Below are positions 20,033 through 33,472 of a DNA stretch of 64,000 nt, one piece after another. Source of the DNA: Bretschneidera sinensis (taxonomy: Eukaryota; Streptophyta; Magnoliopsida; Brassicales; Akaniaceae); NCBI GenBank assembly GCA_023935145.1, contig CM043698.1, positions 33,699,001 through 33,763,000 on the forward strand, in the 5' to 3' direction. The notes beneath the pieces were generated by a model, which was not told the DNA's origin, did no database searches, and worked only from the letters and a program-made list of their open reading frames with translations. A program made the position numbers and the translations under genes. Within the stretch, counting starts at the first letter, position 1; each line of letters starts with the position of its first letter.

Positions 20033-23000
20033 CTAGTCATATTTAATATCTTGAGTGCGAATATTGTACGAGCCTCCGTTCAGCTCAACACTGTTTTTCA
20101 GCTCCCCCTTCATCTGAGTTAGATAAACAAAGAACATTAACAGGAACAATGACATGCAACATCCAAGGACACTTGGTAGAAAACTGGGACATAATACTTA
20201 TAATATAAGAATAACATAGATTTGCCACGAAATCAACCCAAATCAGAAGATGTGGAGACAAATGTCTAGATATTTCCAAATAATAGATGTTGTCTTTCAG
20301 CTATATAGGATGAAAAAATCAATGGTAATATTAATTCAATCAGCTTCATATCAAGCTATGAGCCCTTATATACATGTTCAAGAATGAAAAAATCAAGATT
20401 AGATACAACTACGAAGATACCATGGTGCAGAATAACAATTTAACAAAAAGACAAGGTGCAACAAGTTACCTTTTTCAAGAGCTTCTTTTGATATTGGTAA
20501 CCCTAATAAAGGAAGAATTAATACAGAATCAATGCTCTTGTCAAAATTACAAAAGGGAAGAAGAAAAAAAAAGAAAACAAAAAAGAAACAAAGTAAACTT
20601 ATGAGCTGCCTACTAACCTTGTCAGTTCCATAAAGAAAATCACAGTAAGTGAACACTGAAGCAAAATTGCTCTGGCTTTGTCCTCCAACATAATGGTGAT
20701 AGTCATGGTACTCTGCACCACCATAAAATGGAATATATTTTGTCGGGCTCCAGGGAAAGTCGTAACTGCTTAAAAATATGTAAGTTATAATGTGCTCTAC
20801 AAGTAAATTTTTAAGCAGGAACGAGAAACACAAAAACATAAAAGAGCAGTATGTGAAAGAGAGTTTCTTCAGCTGCCGATATAGAAAACCAATGTACATA
20901 AGGAGCAAACTTTCATAAAAATAACAGGTCTAAGGTAGAATTCTCACCATGTATATAATGTTTTCAGCTTAATTCAAGTTATGATAAAAAAAGAAAAATT
21001 GCATCCATAAATTCATGAAAACAATCAACATCACTGACATGGATGAGACTAACAAATAAAAATATGAATTTCTGATAGATGCACCTTTTTCTTCCTAGTA
21101 TGTCATATAAAGTATAAACCCCATCCTTTGGTCAACTTATAAAGACAACTCCAATTCTGGATATTGGAGCTAGGCACATTTCCTTCTCTACCTATAGTAC
21201 TTAAAACAATTTTCATTTTAAATGATCACACAAACTCCATGACCATAATTACTTCATTAATAGAATAGTGAGGCACACACTAGCCATGTGACTAGCTCTG
21301 GTCCTACACTATAATCATCTAAGTCGTCACAATTAAGGTCTTTGTGTGACACCTACAAGACCAGACAGATTGTTCATCAGAAAAAAAGTAATCAGCATAA
21401 ACATTTCCCACCTCATCCCAAATATTTCACATAATTTGCGTGTATCCATCTCCATAAAAACAACCACTTATAAAGAGCCATTACACTTTTAGGTATTGCA
21501 ATTACCTCTACATGTGTTGCATAGATAAAATCAATTGCAGAAACCATGCATTACAAAGCTTTTGGTATTTGAACTGTTAGATAGCCTCTAAATAATGAGA
21601 ACAGAAATAAACAAAACTGACTTTTAGGATAATTCTTTTTCTATAAGCGATTCCAAATTTTTTGTGGCTGCTGGGACTTTTGGCATAATATATCATGAGT
21701 TACCAATCACTGTATCAGCTAATTTCCAAATTACGATTGCACCTTCAAACCTATCCTTGAGCATGCCAGCTTGTCAGACGCATGCCTTGTTCCCCCTCAA
21801 TTAACATCATCCTATTCTACCCCTTGTGTAGCAGAGACACAACCTGGATCTGCAGGAATTCAAATTTCCAAGTTCCCCATCCTTTCTAGGGCCACCATCT
21901 ATGCACCAGTACAGATACACAACTCCAAAACTAAGGGGACTTGTAAAGTATCTACTTGGATGATGCAAATACCCAAAATCTGAATTGGAGGACGAGGTAA
22001 ATATGCTTTTATTTCCATTTGCCAATAAAAGGACATTCTCTGCAGCTTCAGTGTAAGGGTCTATTTCAAATGAAAGAAAAATGTGTACATACAAGTATGT
22101 TTAAAAAATGCCAAATACATAATGAGAACAGAGATGGAAACAAGAGACCCTAAAAGCACAGAAAAAGTTATACACGAAGATTCTGAATTTCTCTTTCTAT
22201 CCATAAAACTTGATCAGATTTCAAGCAGTTCCACTCTTCTAATTCTCTGCTAACTTGATTTTGCAACAGGAACTCGTAGAATGCCCATAAAGCTATCAAT
22301 CAAACAAAGCCGATGATGTTCACCCATTATTCATCCATAATTGAAAATCCATTTTCTGTCTCTTTTTTTTGTCTCTCTGTCTTTTGTCCTTGACAGAATT
22401 TCACCTAAAGGACATCTATCCCTATGTTACACAAATTTAAGCAGCTTTTGTTTTTCTTATTAAACATTTTCCAGGAAACACCATCTATATTGCCATAGTA
22501 TTATAATGCATGACACCCTGGTCAGTGGGAAGATTCTAAAACTACATCTCTGGTTTCCTTAACCTCATTCTAATCAACTTCTCAAAGATGTTATTGCCTT
22601 ATTATTGTAGAGGGCAGCTAAAATTTATAAAGCTATTAGTGCGCAACAAAACAATATGATAGCTTGGCAATAGGACTAAAAAAAATGTGATACAGGATGG
22701 GAAAAACTGAAGCAGTAGTAAACAAAACATGACATTCAAGGAAAGGAAATACTAATTATGAACACGTTCCAGCTTACAAAGTGGTCAAATTTTAAGTCAG
22801 TTGACATCTACCATGAGTTATTGTCATAATTATCTTAACAACTACCTAATGCACACCCTTATGTTTCGTTTGAAAATTGATCACTTAAATATGATTTGTT
22901 CAGCCAATTTGTTTGTGTAGTAACAGTACTCTCCAGTAATATATACAATTAACAAAAAGGACAAAAGACAAAAGTTGAATAGGAAAAGGCATCATACTGA

Positions 23001-24471
23001 TCTTAGTCCTCAACAAATGACCCACCATTGAAGATCCTACAAAACCCGACCGCTTACATAGAATTCTATTAGAAAAGAGAAAAGGGCACGAAAAGAATTC
23101 TATGGTTGATGACATTTAGTCACAATCAACTAAAGCAGAAAAGTGCACTGAGAAAATTAAGAAAGGTCTAGGTTGCTTACCCACTGTGCGTCTCAATCGC
23201 CTCAATTTGCCGTAAAGCTATCCACAACCAGAATGTAGTAATGTGTCCAGGCACCATCGCCGGCCCAAGAAAAGATGGAATCCCAAGGATTAAAACCTCA
23301 GCCCAATGGGCGTAAGGTGCAGCGAATCCAATAGGAGCGGTATATTCATGGTGAACTCGGTGAATTTTCTCATATCCCCATTTACAATGCAGGAATCTGT
23401 GGATCCAGTAATTTGTATAGTCCTCTACAATGAAATACACGAACAATTGTGATACGATTTCCCACACTGATGGCAATGGCAACCCCATTTGAATCCCAAT
23501 AATCTGTCCATGAAAGACATATATCATTACAAATCCACTATCGTCACTATTTTCATATATAAACAAACTGCACAATAATTACTCATCAAATCACAATGGA
23601 ACTGACAAATTCCCGAAAATTTCAAAACGCCAGACCTATTATCATAGAAAGTCAACAACTAAGAAATGATTACCAAAGAAGCTGTTTGGAGGAAAAGAAA
23701 CAACCAATTAATCCAATAAAGTACCAAATAAGCTGCATATAGAGGCATACCGATAATCAAAATCCCCGTACATCTGTTAAACAATAAACAGATACTAACC
23801 AGATAAACTTCCAAACTCCAAATAATCCCATTAATCTTATTCCAAAAAACTAAACTAGAAGCGCAAGAAAAGAAAATCCCTAACATCTCCTTATGAAATT
23901 ACAAAGTTGTTACCAATAAAATTATAGAGAAACAATGTACCCTCCAATGCACAATCCCACAAATCCCATTCCTCAAAAACCATAACAAATATCATTCCTA
24001 AAATCCAAAAGTTCACGTACAATGCCGCACAAATTCCTGCCTCTGCTATCAAATCTAGAAACTACCCAGAACCCAACAAATCTCATCTCAAACACTCAAA
24101 AACCTCAAATATGAGAAAATAAGACTTTTGATCAAACTTACCTTTATAGAGGGAAAAGACACGAGCTGCAATGGACCCACAACCAGAAAAAACATGCGCA
24201 TGACATCCTTGTAGCACCTGAACATCTCACCGAGAGACAACCTCACCTTCGGCTGAATCTTGTATCTGTCAAACCCAGCAGATCGCGCAACTTCCAGGAA
24301 GACGAGAGGCAGAGGCGCCACGGAGAACACCAAGAACAAGAACAGAATGTTATGGCAATAGAGGAAGTAATCGGACTTCGTCGCCGAGTAATTGAACCAC
24401 AACGTCTCCACGAACGTGAGGTTCCTGCCAAGCTCGGCGGCCGCCTCCTCAATGGTCGCGTACGGAAGCAT
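20033..24471 (-). CDS. SMO1: methylsterol monooxygenase, SMO1 (4,4-dimethyl) type
   Basis: Five exons: 24,471-24,142; 23,503-23,181; 20,765-20,618; 20,502-20,470; 20,113-20,033. All introns are GT-AG, phases join cleanly, and the product is 304 residues, close to about 298 in Arabidopsis. The di-iron histidine motifs are present: HRFLH (145-149), HRVHH (158-162) and HDYHH (238-242). Hydrophobic segments lie near 36-62 and 92-107. SMO1 enzymes remove the first C4 methyl from 24-methylenecycloartanol-type sterols in the endoplasmic reticulum, with C4-decarboxylase and ketoreductase partners. Motifs such as GYDFPWSPTKYIPFYGGAEY match SMO1 better than SMO2, from memory. Intron 2 is 2.4 kb; exon 4 is only 33 bp (GYQYQKKLLKK). 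Apparently intact. Confidence 0.95.
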
Positions 24472-24700
24472 TTTCCTCCACGCCGACAGCGGAATCGGCG
24501 GCGGCGATCGCAGTGGTGATTGTAAAGAGAGAGAAATAGTTTAAGAGGTAGAGAGAGAAATAAGAATTTGAGGGCTACAAGCGAGGAGTTTTGGGTTAGT
24601 TAAATATGTGCGGGGATTTTTGAAAACGACGAAGAGAATTAGTAGTAGTGTGAGAAAGAGAGGAAACAAAGAGAATCTGCTGTTGTTATCTGTCAGTGAT
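24472..24700 (-). promoter_or_regulatory. SMO1 5' leader and proximal promoter region
   Basis: Upstream of the start codon the coding strand is pyrimidine-rich (CTCTCTCTACCTC and TTTCTCTCTC tracts, 24,515-24,570), common in plant 5' leaders. No certain TATA box was located. Confidence 0.4.
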
Positions 24701-27700
24701 GGAACTGTTATCTGTTCTGGAGAGAATTCAGGCGGGTTTTGTTAACGAATTTTCGGTAGACTTAAAATGAAAAATAGAATTGTTTCCAGCATTTCAATAA
24801 AACTGAAAAGAAAAATGAAAAATAATATCACGAAAATAAAAAGGTGGAAAATAAATATAAAAAAATCATTTTGGATAATAGAATAAAAATAGGAAACGAT
24901 TTCTTAAAAAAAAAAACCTCTGCCTCTCGTTTTAACAATAATATATTTTTCATTATTTGTATATTTCAAAAATCAAAGCAATATTCTTTTTCTTTTTTAC
25001 ATCTCTTTTGAAATCAAATTGTGTTTGTTTAGCCAAGGTGAGGCTACAAAACTTTGATAGTATTTCATGGAAAAAATATATATTAGGAAGAGACACGTTA
25101 TCATATTATTTGTATAATCAATGTTTAAATGAATAAGAATATAAACTTTAATGGTTGATTTATTTTTTTTTGTTATAATATCATTATATTTTATAAATAT
25201 TTATTACATATTATTTAATTTAATAATAATTATAAATTATTTAATAAATCACTTATAAATTATAAAAATATTTATATATAAATATTTATAAAATTATAAT
25301 TATAATTTGTATATTTAAAAAAATTCAAAAAAAATTTAATTTACTTTATTAAAATTATTAACTATTAATTATATATTATTTTAATTAATTATTTGACAAA
25401 AAATTTACATCCCAAACTCTTCTCATCTTATTGGGTCAAATCGGAAGGAATGTTGTTTCTTATTGTTATTGATACCCAAACGAGAAACATTAAAAAAATA
25501 ATTGAATCTAACAATCACACAAAATACAATCTTGTCCTGTTCTCCATGTGTGAGAGAAAACCACGTGCGCTGCCAATCAGCAAGTCCAGTGCAGGAATAG
25601 CTTATGCCCATTGTTTTTCTAACTTATTTTATTTACGGTGTAACTTTAATTTCTACTTATTTACTCAATAATTCTTTTTTATGTAAAAATAATTGATTAG
25701 AGAACTCGATTTCATGATTTCAAAATATTTAAATATACATAAACATTAAATAAACTTAAATGTTTATATCATTTATTAAAATTGAACTGAGCGAGTAAAA
25801 TGATTAGAGGTGAGAATTTGATCCGACTTGTTAAATTTTGTTTTTTTTACTCATAGAAAAAAATAAATATAGATATATGTTTTTAGACCAATTAAAAATT
25901 TACCACACTCGATTCAATCAAACAATGCGTTAAGATTATTTTTTATGTTGCTTTGATAAACTAATTTTAATGATAACAACCAAGTTAGATTAGGTTTTTT
26001 CACGAGTCAAACGTATGCATTTTTTGGGAGCTGAACCCCGTCTATTGCTTGGAGAAGAAAACTATTCTAACCGTTGGACACAAAAGCTTCAGATTATGGT
26101 ATTGTTGTTGTTTGTTAACTATTCTTAATCTCATCTCACACAAGTTTGTCAAGACTAGAATGACCAAATCAAGGAATATAAAGTTACTAAAGTACTTTCT
26201 AAGCTGTCCGAAAAATTACTTTTAGGACGGAGAATGAAGTGGTGTTACCACATTTGACATTTGTCATTAATAAAATATATATTTTTTAAAAACAAAAAAA
26301 AAATGTTTGTTTTAATTAATAATAATAATTTTTAATGAGTTATTCGTGGGTTTATCCGATAAAAAAAAATTAGATTTGAACGTTAAAAAATTGATCCATT
26401 TAATATCGAATTTTTTTTCACTTGCAACCGTTTGACTCGTGACTTTTGATGAATTACGTATATCCGGTCTGATCCGTTCTTTATCTATCTTTAAAAATAA
26501 TTAAAATTAATCAACTGTTATCACTTTCTTTCTCTTATTAACAACCAAGCATGTGTTTTTCTCTCTAACTTAACAATTATTACGTGTCTCTCTCTAAATC
26601 AAAATTAAAAAATTTAAAATAACTGAAGTAAAGTGAGGTTGTTTATTTTCCCAAATTGAACGTGTTATTTTTCTCCAATCTTCTGTTTAAGTCTAACTCT
26701 TACATCGACTTTTGTTAGTAACATGAGAGATTATCGGAAGGAAATAAAATTGAACAATTGATGAATATTTTTTAAAAGAGGAGCAATTGATGAATGATGA
26801 AGTTAGTTGATTATGTGAGACTTATTAACTAAATCAAAAACTCAAAAAGAAAATTTTGGATGGAAAGCTTTTTTTTCTCCATTTATCTCGTGTTTGAATT
26901 GAAATGAACGAAGAAAAGAAAAGTTACCTCTTTTATGCTATCAGCTTTCTTTTGACTGGTCTTTAAATCGAAATGATGATTCTTATTTGGAAGTTGAAAG
27001 GGAAAATCTTGTTTCAGCTGTGGAAACTTTAATGATTTTTAAACCCTACAATAATAATGGTTTATTTAACATGATTTAGTGATTTACACATTGAATTCGG
27101 CTCTTCCTTAAGGAGAATCTAAATCCGTAGTCCTTTGAGGTAATAAAAGATCTCATTATGGTGCCAACATAAAACATTATGTATCAATTGAGACCACATT
27201 AATTACGACTACAAATTAGTCAAATTGTAATAAAGGCATATCTAAATAACCAAGCTTTCACATATTATTATGATTAGTTGGTTGAGTTTAAAGTCCGTTT
27301 ATAATTGATGTTTATTTTTTTAAAAATTTTATAAAAAAAATTAACCAAATAAAATCAAACCCAATTAAAGTTTAAATTAATAAATAATTTGATTTGATTT
27401 AACAACATTTTTATAAATTTTAAAAAATAAACACGGACTTAAAATTGGCTTTAAGCTCAACTAAACGAATCAAGTATATATTAAAAATATTCGTATGCCA
27501 ATAAAAGAAGATATGAAAGCAACTAAAAAAATATATGTAATGGAATTTCTATTTGCTTTATTCATCAAATTATTTATTTATTTATTTTTGTAAACACTCT
27601 TGCATGATTTTCCATTCTACTTCGATAACTTTCTTTAGTTTCTTGTCATTGGCATTCTTCTTACCAAAATTGCATGATATCATTTTATGAACAAGGCTTT

Positions 27701-29489
27701 CCTTTTGGTTTTGGGTTATAACCCTATGGTGATTGAATTTTAATGGTTGAAAGATTCAGTATGAATAGATTTAATAATATTTTTCCTTAACATTGATACC
27801 ATTGTTGGATTGAGTGCTTTAGAAACACGATATAATTATCGTTAGATGAGTATCACACTGTAGTTTATGAGAGAATATTTTGACCACATAATTTGTAAAA
27901 ATGGGTTTAATGAATGAATCAAAACTCACGTTATAGAATATCAAAAGTCATCAGAATCTTTGAAGAGTCGTGTCTCCTGTAAAAGATACGTACCTCTCAA
28001 TAGACATAATGTGAAAGATTGTGTCTCTAAAAAGATGATCTTATACATCTCGCTTATGATAATAATCATGTCCACTTATTTATATCAATTGGATTCATCA
28101 AAACGCTGATATAACAACATTCGTTTTTGATGTTTGAGTAGTTCATTAATAACATTATGACACGTGTAGAAACTCTAATCTAAAAACTACAGTAATAAGA
28201 TGAAAAAAAATACTATAACGAGTCGTTTATTGTTTTAATCGATCCAAATTAAAAGGGTTAAAAATGGATGTTTCTGTGGAAGTTAAAAAATCTTGTCCCT
28301 TTGCTCAATTAAACTTCCAGTGCAATGGAGGTCAAAGATTTCTCAAGGCAAATTATCAAGTTGATGGGTACTTTTAATAATTGTGCTAAAGCATCATTTA
28401 CATAGGAAAATCAACAAAGTTGCTTTTTTTCTTTGCTTGATATTTGTGCAGAGATAGGACAGTGTAATTTTCTGAGTATTGGGATATCCTTAGCGAGGCT
28501 TAGGATCTCGTTAATAAAGCTTCTGCTAAGTGTATATTTCTCAGATAGTAGTAGTAAAATGTCCATATTAAACTTTCATTCTTATTCGATTTCAAGTAGA
28601 CCAGATGGCTCCTAATTAAGAGAAAGACTAAAACATTAAGTGTATTTATATATTTTTATATAATTATAGTTTATGGGAAAACTCATCAATTAAGACATTA
28701 ATTTTTTTATACTATAAAGTTTGCACAACCAATTAATATCCACAATTTGAGACTGTTGGATGGGTCATTGAGTTGATAATTTCACTGACAACTTGTACGT
28801 GACCAAATGATAAAAAGGTATAATTTTGGGGCAAAAAGCTAAGTGAAAAAGGAATGGGTATCAAAATCTAATCATGTGATGGTCCATGGTTAAATACTTT
28901 GAGGCTTATGGTCACTGATTGGCTCCACCATTTGTGATCAGTGTTGAAGATGACGTGATGGCGTGGACTATGCTACTGCCACTATAAGTCTTTATCTTTT
29001 TTGGATGAATAAAGATGAGCAACCACACATTTTTAATTCGTCCGGAAATGAGAGGTTTGCTTGTCAAAATAAATGAGAGGGATGATGGTTTAAAGACATG
29101 ATCAAACAGCTTTTTTTTAGATTTAATTCGTATTTCGTTAATGTGAGAAGATTTTTTGGTGAATTTTTTTCGAGATACAATGAAATCTGTTGCTGTTATG
29201 TATTTTTCATTTGTGAAGAACAATTCATTGCAATTTCTATGAGTTTATGGATGAAGAATACTTATATTCGAAAATTTATAAATTTTTTTAAATATAAGAA
29301 GATCAGTTTTAGAGAAGAAGAAGAAAGATTCTTTTCAAATATGTAAATTATGACAGTTAAACACTTTTTTATAAGGTTTAATTACTATATTCTCATGAGA
29401 GACACTTAGGTTCAGTAATTAACTGACTTAACTAAGTGTATTTTTTAAAAGACACTCCACTTCACGAGTAACTGTCATTTAACGTTATG
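24701..29489. other. intergenic, very AT-rich
   Basis: No gene supported. It holds an almost pure A/T block at 25,170-25,390 and long oligo-A/T tracts. The open frames at 28,433-28,615 and 29,098-29,346 are short, of low complexity and unlike any family I know. Nothing else seen. Confidence 0.5.
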
Positions 29490-29616
29490 AAAATTCAAAT
29501 TTTCTGAACATTCAGTCGACTGAACCTCATGGTTTCAATTAAAACAATCAGGTATTGGGCATTTAGTCGACTAAACAAGTTACAGAGAGTTTCTATCTAT
29601 CATTCAGTAGACTAAA
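29490..29616. repeat. remnant of a copia-type LTR, left of the chromovirus
   Basis: Carries CATTCAGTCGACTGAAC, TTTAGTCGACTAAA and CATTCAGTAGACTAAA, the same kind of GTCGAC palindromes as the copia LTR at 17,268-17,435. It resumes at 36,214 beyond the chromovirus (ATTCAGTGGACTGAAT). The chromovirus therefore landed inside an older repeat, which I infer to be a related LTR. Confidence 0.5.
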
Positions 29617-29995
29617 TGTAATACCCGTATTCATAAATAAAGTGTAAAGTAGTAATTTAATAAATATGACTTGAAATTAAAATAATATATTTATGAAGAA
29701 TTTAGTATTAAATAAAATAATTCTTTTGAAAAAAAATCTGGGACGTGGATGTCATTAAAAGAAAAAAAAATTTCAGCTGGACATCCAGAAGAAGAAAAAA
29801 AAAGTTTTAAAAAAAAGAAGTTAACATGGGGTGGCAGTAGGGGGCAGCACCTGCTGCCAAGCAAAGTAAAGAGAAATAGTTTGTTTGACACTTTTTAGTT
29901 TCATGGCAGTGAATTGAGAGGAGGGAGTATGTTAAGTTGAAAAACAACGTTGCAAATTAATGACAGTAGTTAAGAGGGGGCGGTTGAGACTAGCA

Positions 29996-30072
<77 letters not shown>

Positions 30073-30691
30073 CTCATCGAATTTGTTAGTTTCTTTCAAA
30101 TTTCTCTGTTTTCTTTAAACACTTGGGAATCAAAAGAAAGATTAAAATAACAGAATTTTAAAAGAGTTTACTACGAAATTTTATAGAGTGTTACGAATAG
30201 CTATCAGAAAAGCAGAAGGTAATAGTATAATGTTTATTTTTGAATTTTTAGCATTTATGAAATATGATAATATGGTGATTATTTAAATGTTAGACATTCT
30301 GTTATTATCCAGTTATAGGAGAAATAAATGATTAAATATTATAGGGCTATTTAGCAAATTAGAATACTTTTAGTAAATTTAATTCACTGAGCTTGTGAAG
30401 CTCATCCCTCATTGTACAATGATTTCAGGTAGCAGATATGACAAGTAGTCTGGTGGGTCAGAAGTCAGACGAATTCGTTTTCTGTAAGCCACATACGTGT
30501 CAATATCCTCAAACTATGAAGAAAATGAATTAAATATTTGTAAATATTCATGCATCTTGCATTGTATATTATTTGTAAGTAAATATTAGATTTATGTACA
30601 TCCCCTGTTGTGGATTTTAAAAAAAGAAAAAAATTATGTTAGTATTATTTTATTGTTGCATATATGTGTTGTGCTGGGATTCTCAAAATGT
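29617..30691 (+). repeat. chromovirus LTR copy 1, truncated at its 3' side
   Basis: Contains a (TA)n of about 36 units at 29,999-30,069, followed by the TTCACTCATCGAATT region. It ends at the fusion with RNase H near 30,691, missing the LTR end and primer site. Confidence 0.8.
29999..30069. repeat. (TA)n microsatellite in LTR copy 1
   Basis: About 36 TA units; the equivalent runs in LTR copies 2 and 3 are far shorter (about 32,810-32,827 and 35,396-35,410). Confidence 0.95.
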
Positions 30692-32436
30692 AAAAGTTTG
30701 ACGCATTTACCAATCCAGAAGAAGTTGAATTTGAGGCAGAGGAGGCGGATGGAATTAATTTGTGATTATGATTGTATAATTCACTATCATCCAGGAAAAA
30801 CTAATGTAGTAGCTGATGCATTGAGTAGAAAGGCTACAGGGATATTAGCTGCCATTGGGAGTCATAATACTAGCCTGATGATAGAATTAAGAAGAATGAG
30901 AATGCAATTGAGTGTCAATGATAAAGGAGTATTAATGGCAAATATGGTGATACAATCTCCTATTATTGATCGTTTATTACAGTTACAGGGTAGAGTTGAG
31001 AGGATAGAGAAAATCAGGCAAGAAGTGTTGAGTGGGAAGTCGACCGAGTTTAGAATTAGAGAAGATGGTAAGGTAGCATTGGGGCATAGAGTTTGTGTTC
31101 CCAATAATGTGGAGATTAGAAAGGAGATATTGAGGGAGGCTCATGATTCTGTATACTTCATGCACCCAGGTAATAATAAGATGTACATGGGGTTGAAACA
31201 GAATTATTGGTGGTCAGGGATGAAGAAGGATGTAGCAGAATACATTGCTAGTTGTTTGACTTGTCAACAGGTAAAGCTTGAGAATAGACATCCAGCAAAT
31301 TTATTACAACCTCTTCCAGTACCTGAGTGGCCATGGGAAAATGTGAGTATGAATTTTGTCTCTGGTTTTCCCCGTACCCAGAGAGGGTATGATGCTGTAT
31401 GGGTTATAGTGGATAGACTTTCTAAGTCTTCACATTTTCTTCTTATTAAAACTATCTGGAGTCCAGAAAAGCTGGTTGAGTTGTATGTAGCAGAGATAGT
31501 AAAATTACATGGAGTGCCCTTGAGTATCATATCTGATAGAGATTCTAGATTTACCTCTAGATTTTGGAAGGGTTTCCAAGAAGCGATGGGTACTCAATTA
31601 TAATTTAGTACAGCTTTTCATCCACAAACTGATGGGCAGACGGAGAGAATCATCAAAATACTAGAGGATATGCTGAGAACAAGTGTATTGAAATTCTCAG
31701 TGAGCTGGGATACTTATTTGCCTTTGATCGAGTTTGCATATAATAATCAGTATCAAACTAGTATTGGGATGACACCTTTCGGGGCCTTATATGGTAGAAG
31801 GTGTAGAACTCCAGTATACTGGGAAGAAGTTGGAGAGAGAAAGATATATGGCCCAGAAATGATAGACTTGACTATTGAGAGGGTCAAACTGGTTAGGGAG
31901 AACCTCAGAGCAGCTCAGAACAGACAGAAAGGATATGCTGATAAAAGAAGACGATCTCTCGAATTCCAAGTTGGTGGTTGGGTATTCTTGAAGATATCTC
32001 CATGGAAGGGAGTGTTGAGGTTTAAAAAGAAGGAAAAGTTGAGCCCGAGATTTATGGGCCCTATGAGGTGATTGAGAGAATTGGGTCCGTAGTATATCGT
32101 TTGGATTTACCCTCGGAATAAAGCAATTACATAATGTTTTTCATGTGTCTCTACTGAGGAAGCACTTGCACGATGAGTCCCATTGTGTCTCGAATCAGGC
32201 AATAGATATTCAGAAAGATTTGACTTTTATGCTAGTACCAGTCAGAATCCTAGACAGAAAGGATCAAATTTTGCGCAATAAAGTCATTTCTTTGATTCAA
32301 ATATTATAGCAAAATAAAGATGTCGAAGAAGTCACGTGGGAACATGAAGCAAGAATGAGAAAGGATTTCCCTTAACTCTTTACTTGATTTTAGTAATGAA
32401 ATTTCGGAGACGAAATTTTTGTAAGGTGGGTAGAAT
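30692..32436 (+). pseudogene. chromovirus RNase H end, integrase and chromodomain-like tail, unit 1
   Basis: Open to 31,603 with [31 protein letters not shown], the integrase zinc head [10 protein letters not shown] ... CLTCQQVK and core [13 protein letters not shown] (normally an Asp at the Asn position), then [13 protein letters not shown] and ISDRDSRF. A stop at 31,601-31,603 interrupts it before FSTAFHPQTDGQTERI. The frame 31,670-32,071 continues with EFAYNNQYQTSIGMTPF and the GPY-like end. Up to about 32,375, PVRILDRKDQILRNKV and EEVTWEHEARMRKDFP mark a chromodomain-type tail. A purine-rich GGTGGGTAGAAT abuts the next LTR. Confidence 0.85.
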
Positions 32437-33472
32437 TGTGATACCCGTATTTATAAAGAAAGAGTAAAGTAGTAATTTAATAAATATGACTAGAAATTAA
32501 AATAATATATTTACGAAGGATTTAGTATTAAATAAAATAGTTCTTTTGAAAAAAAAATCTGGGACGTGGACGTCATTAAAAGAAAAAAAATTTCAGCTGG
32601 ATGTCCAGAAGAAGAAAAATAAAGTTTAAAAAAAAAAGAAGTCAACGTGGGGTGGCAGCACCTGCTGCCGAGCAAAGTAAAGAGAAATGGTTTGTTTGAC
32701 ACTTTTTAGTGTCATGGTAGTGAATTGAGAGGAGGGGGTATGTTAAGTTGAAAAACAACGTTGCAAATTAATGATAGTAGTTGGGAGGGGGCGGTTGAGA
32801 CTAGCAGGATATATATATATATATATACACACTGATATGTGAATGAAATTTTCACTCATCAAATTCGTTAGTTTCTTTCAAATTTCATTGTTTTCCTTAA
32901 ACACTTGGGAATCAAAAGAAAGATTAAAAGAGTTTACTGCAGAATTTTATAGAGGGTTACAAATAGCTATCAGAAAAGTAGAAGGTAATAATATAGTGTT
33001 TATTTTTAAATTTTTAGCATTTATGAAATATGATAATATGGTGATTATTTAAATGTTGGACATTCTATTATTATCCAGTTATAGGAGAAATAAATGATTA
33101 AATATTATAGGTCTATTTAGGAAATTAGAATACTTTTAGTAAATTTAATTCACTGAGCTTGTGAAGCCCATCCCTCATTGTACAATGATTTCAGGTAGCA
33201 GACAGGACAAGTAGTTTGGCGGGTTAGAAGTCAGACGGATTCGTTTTCTGTAAGCCACGTACGTGTCAATATCCTCAAACTAGGAAGAAAATGAATTAAA
33301 TATTTGTAAATATTCATGCATCTTGCATTGTATATTATTTGTAAGTAAATATTAGATTTATGTAGATCCCCTGTTGGGGATTGAGGATTTAAAAAAAAAT
33401 AAAAAAAGAAAAAAAATTTGTTAGTACTATTTTATTGTTGCATATATGTGTCGTGCTGGGATTCTCAAAATG
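32437..33472 (+). repeat. chromovirus LTR copy 2, truncated at its 3' side
   Basis: Same extent and same fusion point as copy 1; it differs in the TA run and scattered bases. It follows the purine tract of unit 1, as a 3' LTR should. Confidence 0.8.

Noticed and set aside
23659..23886. 75-codon frame in SMO1 intron 1
   Set aside because: Hydrophobic, within an intron with good borders, no homology recognised.
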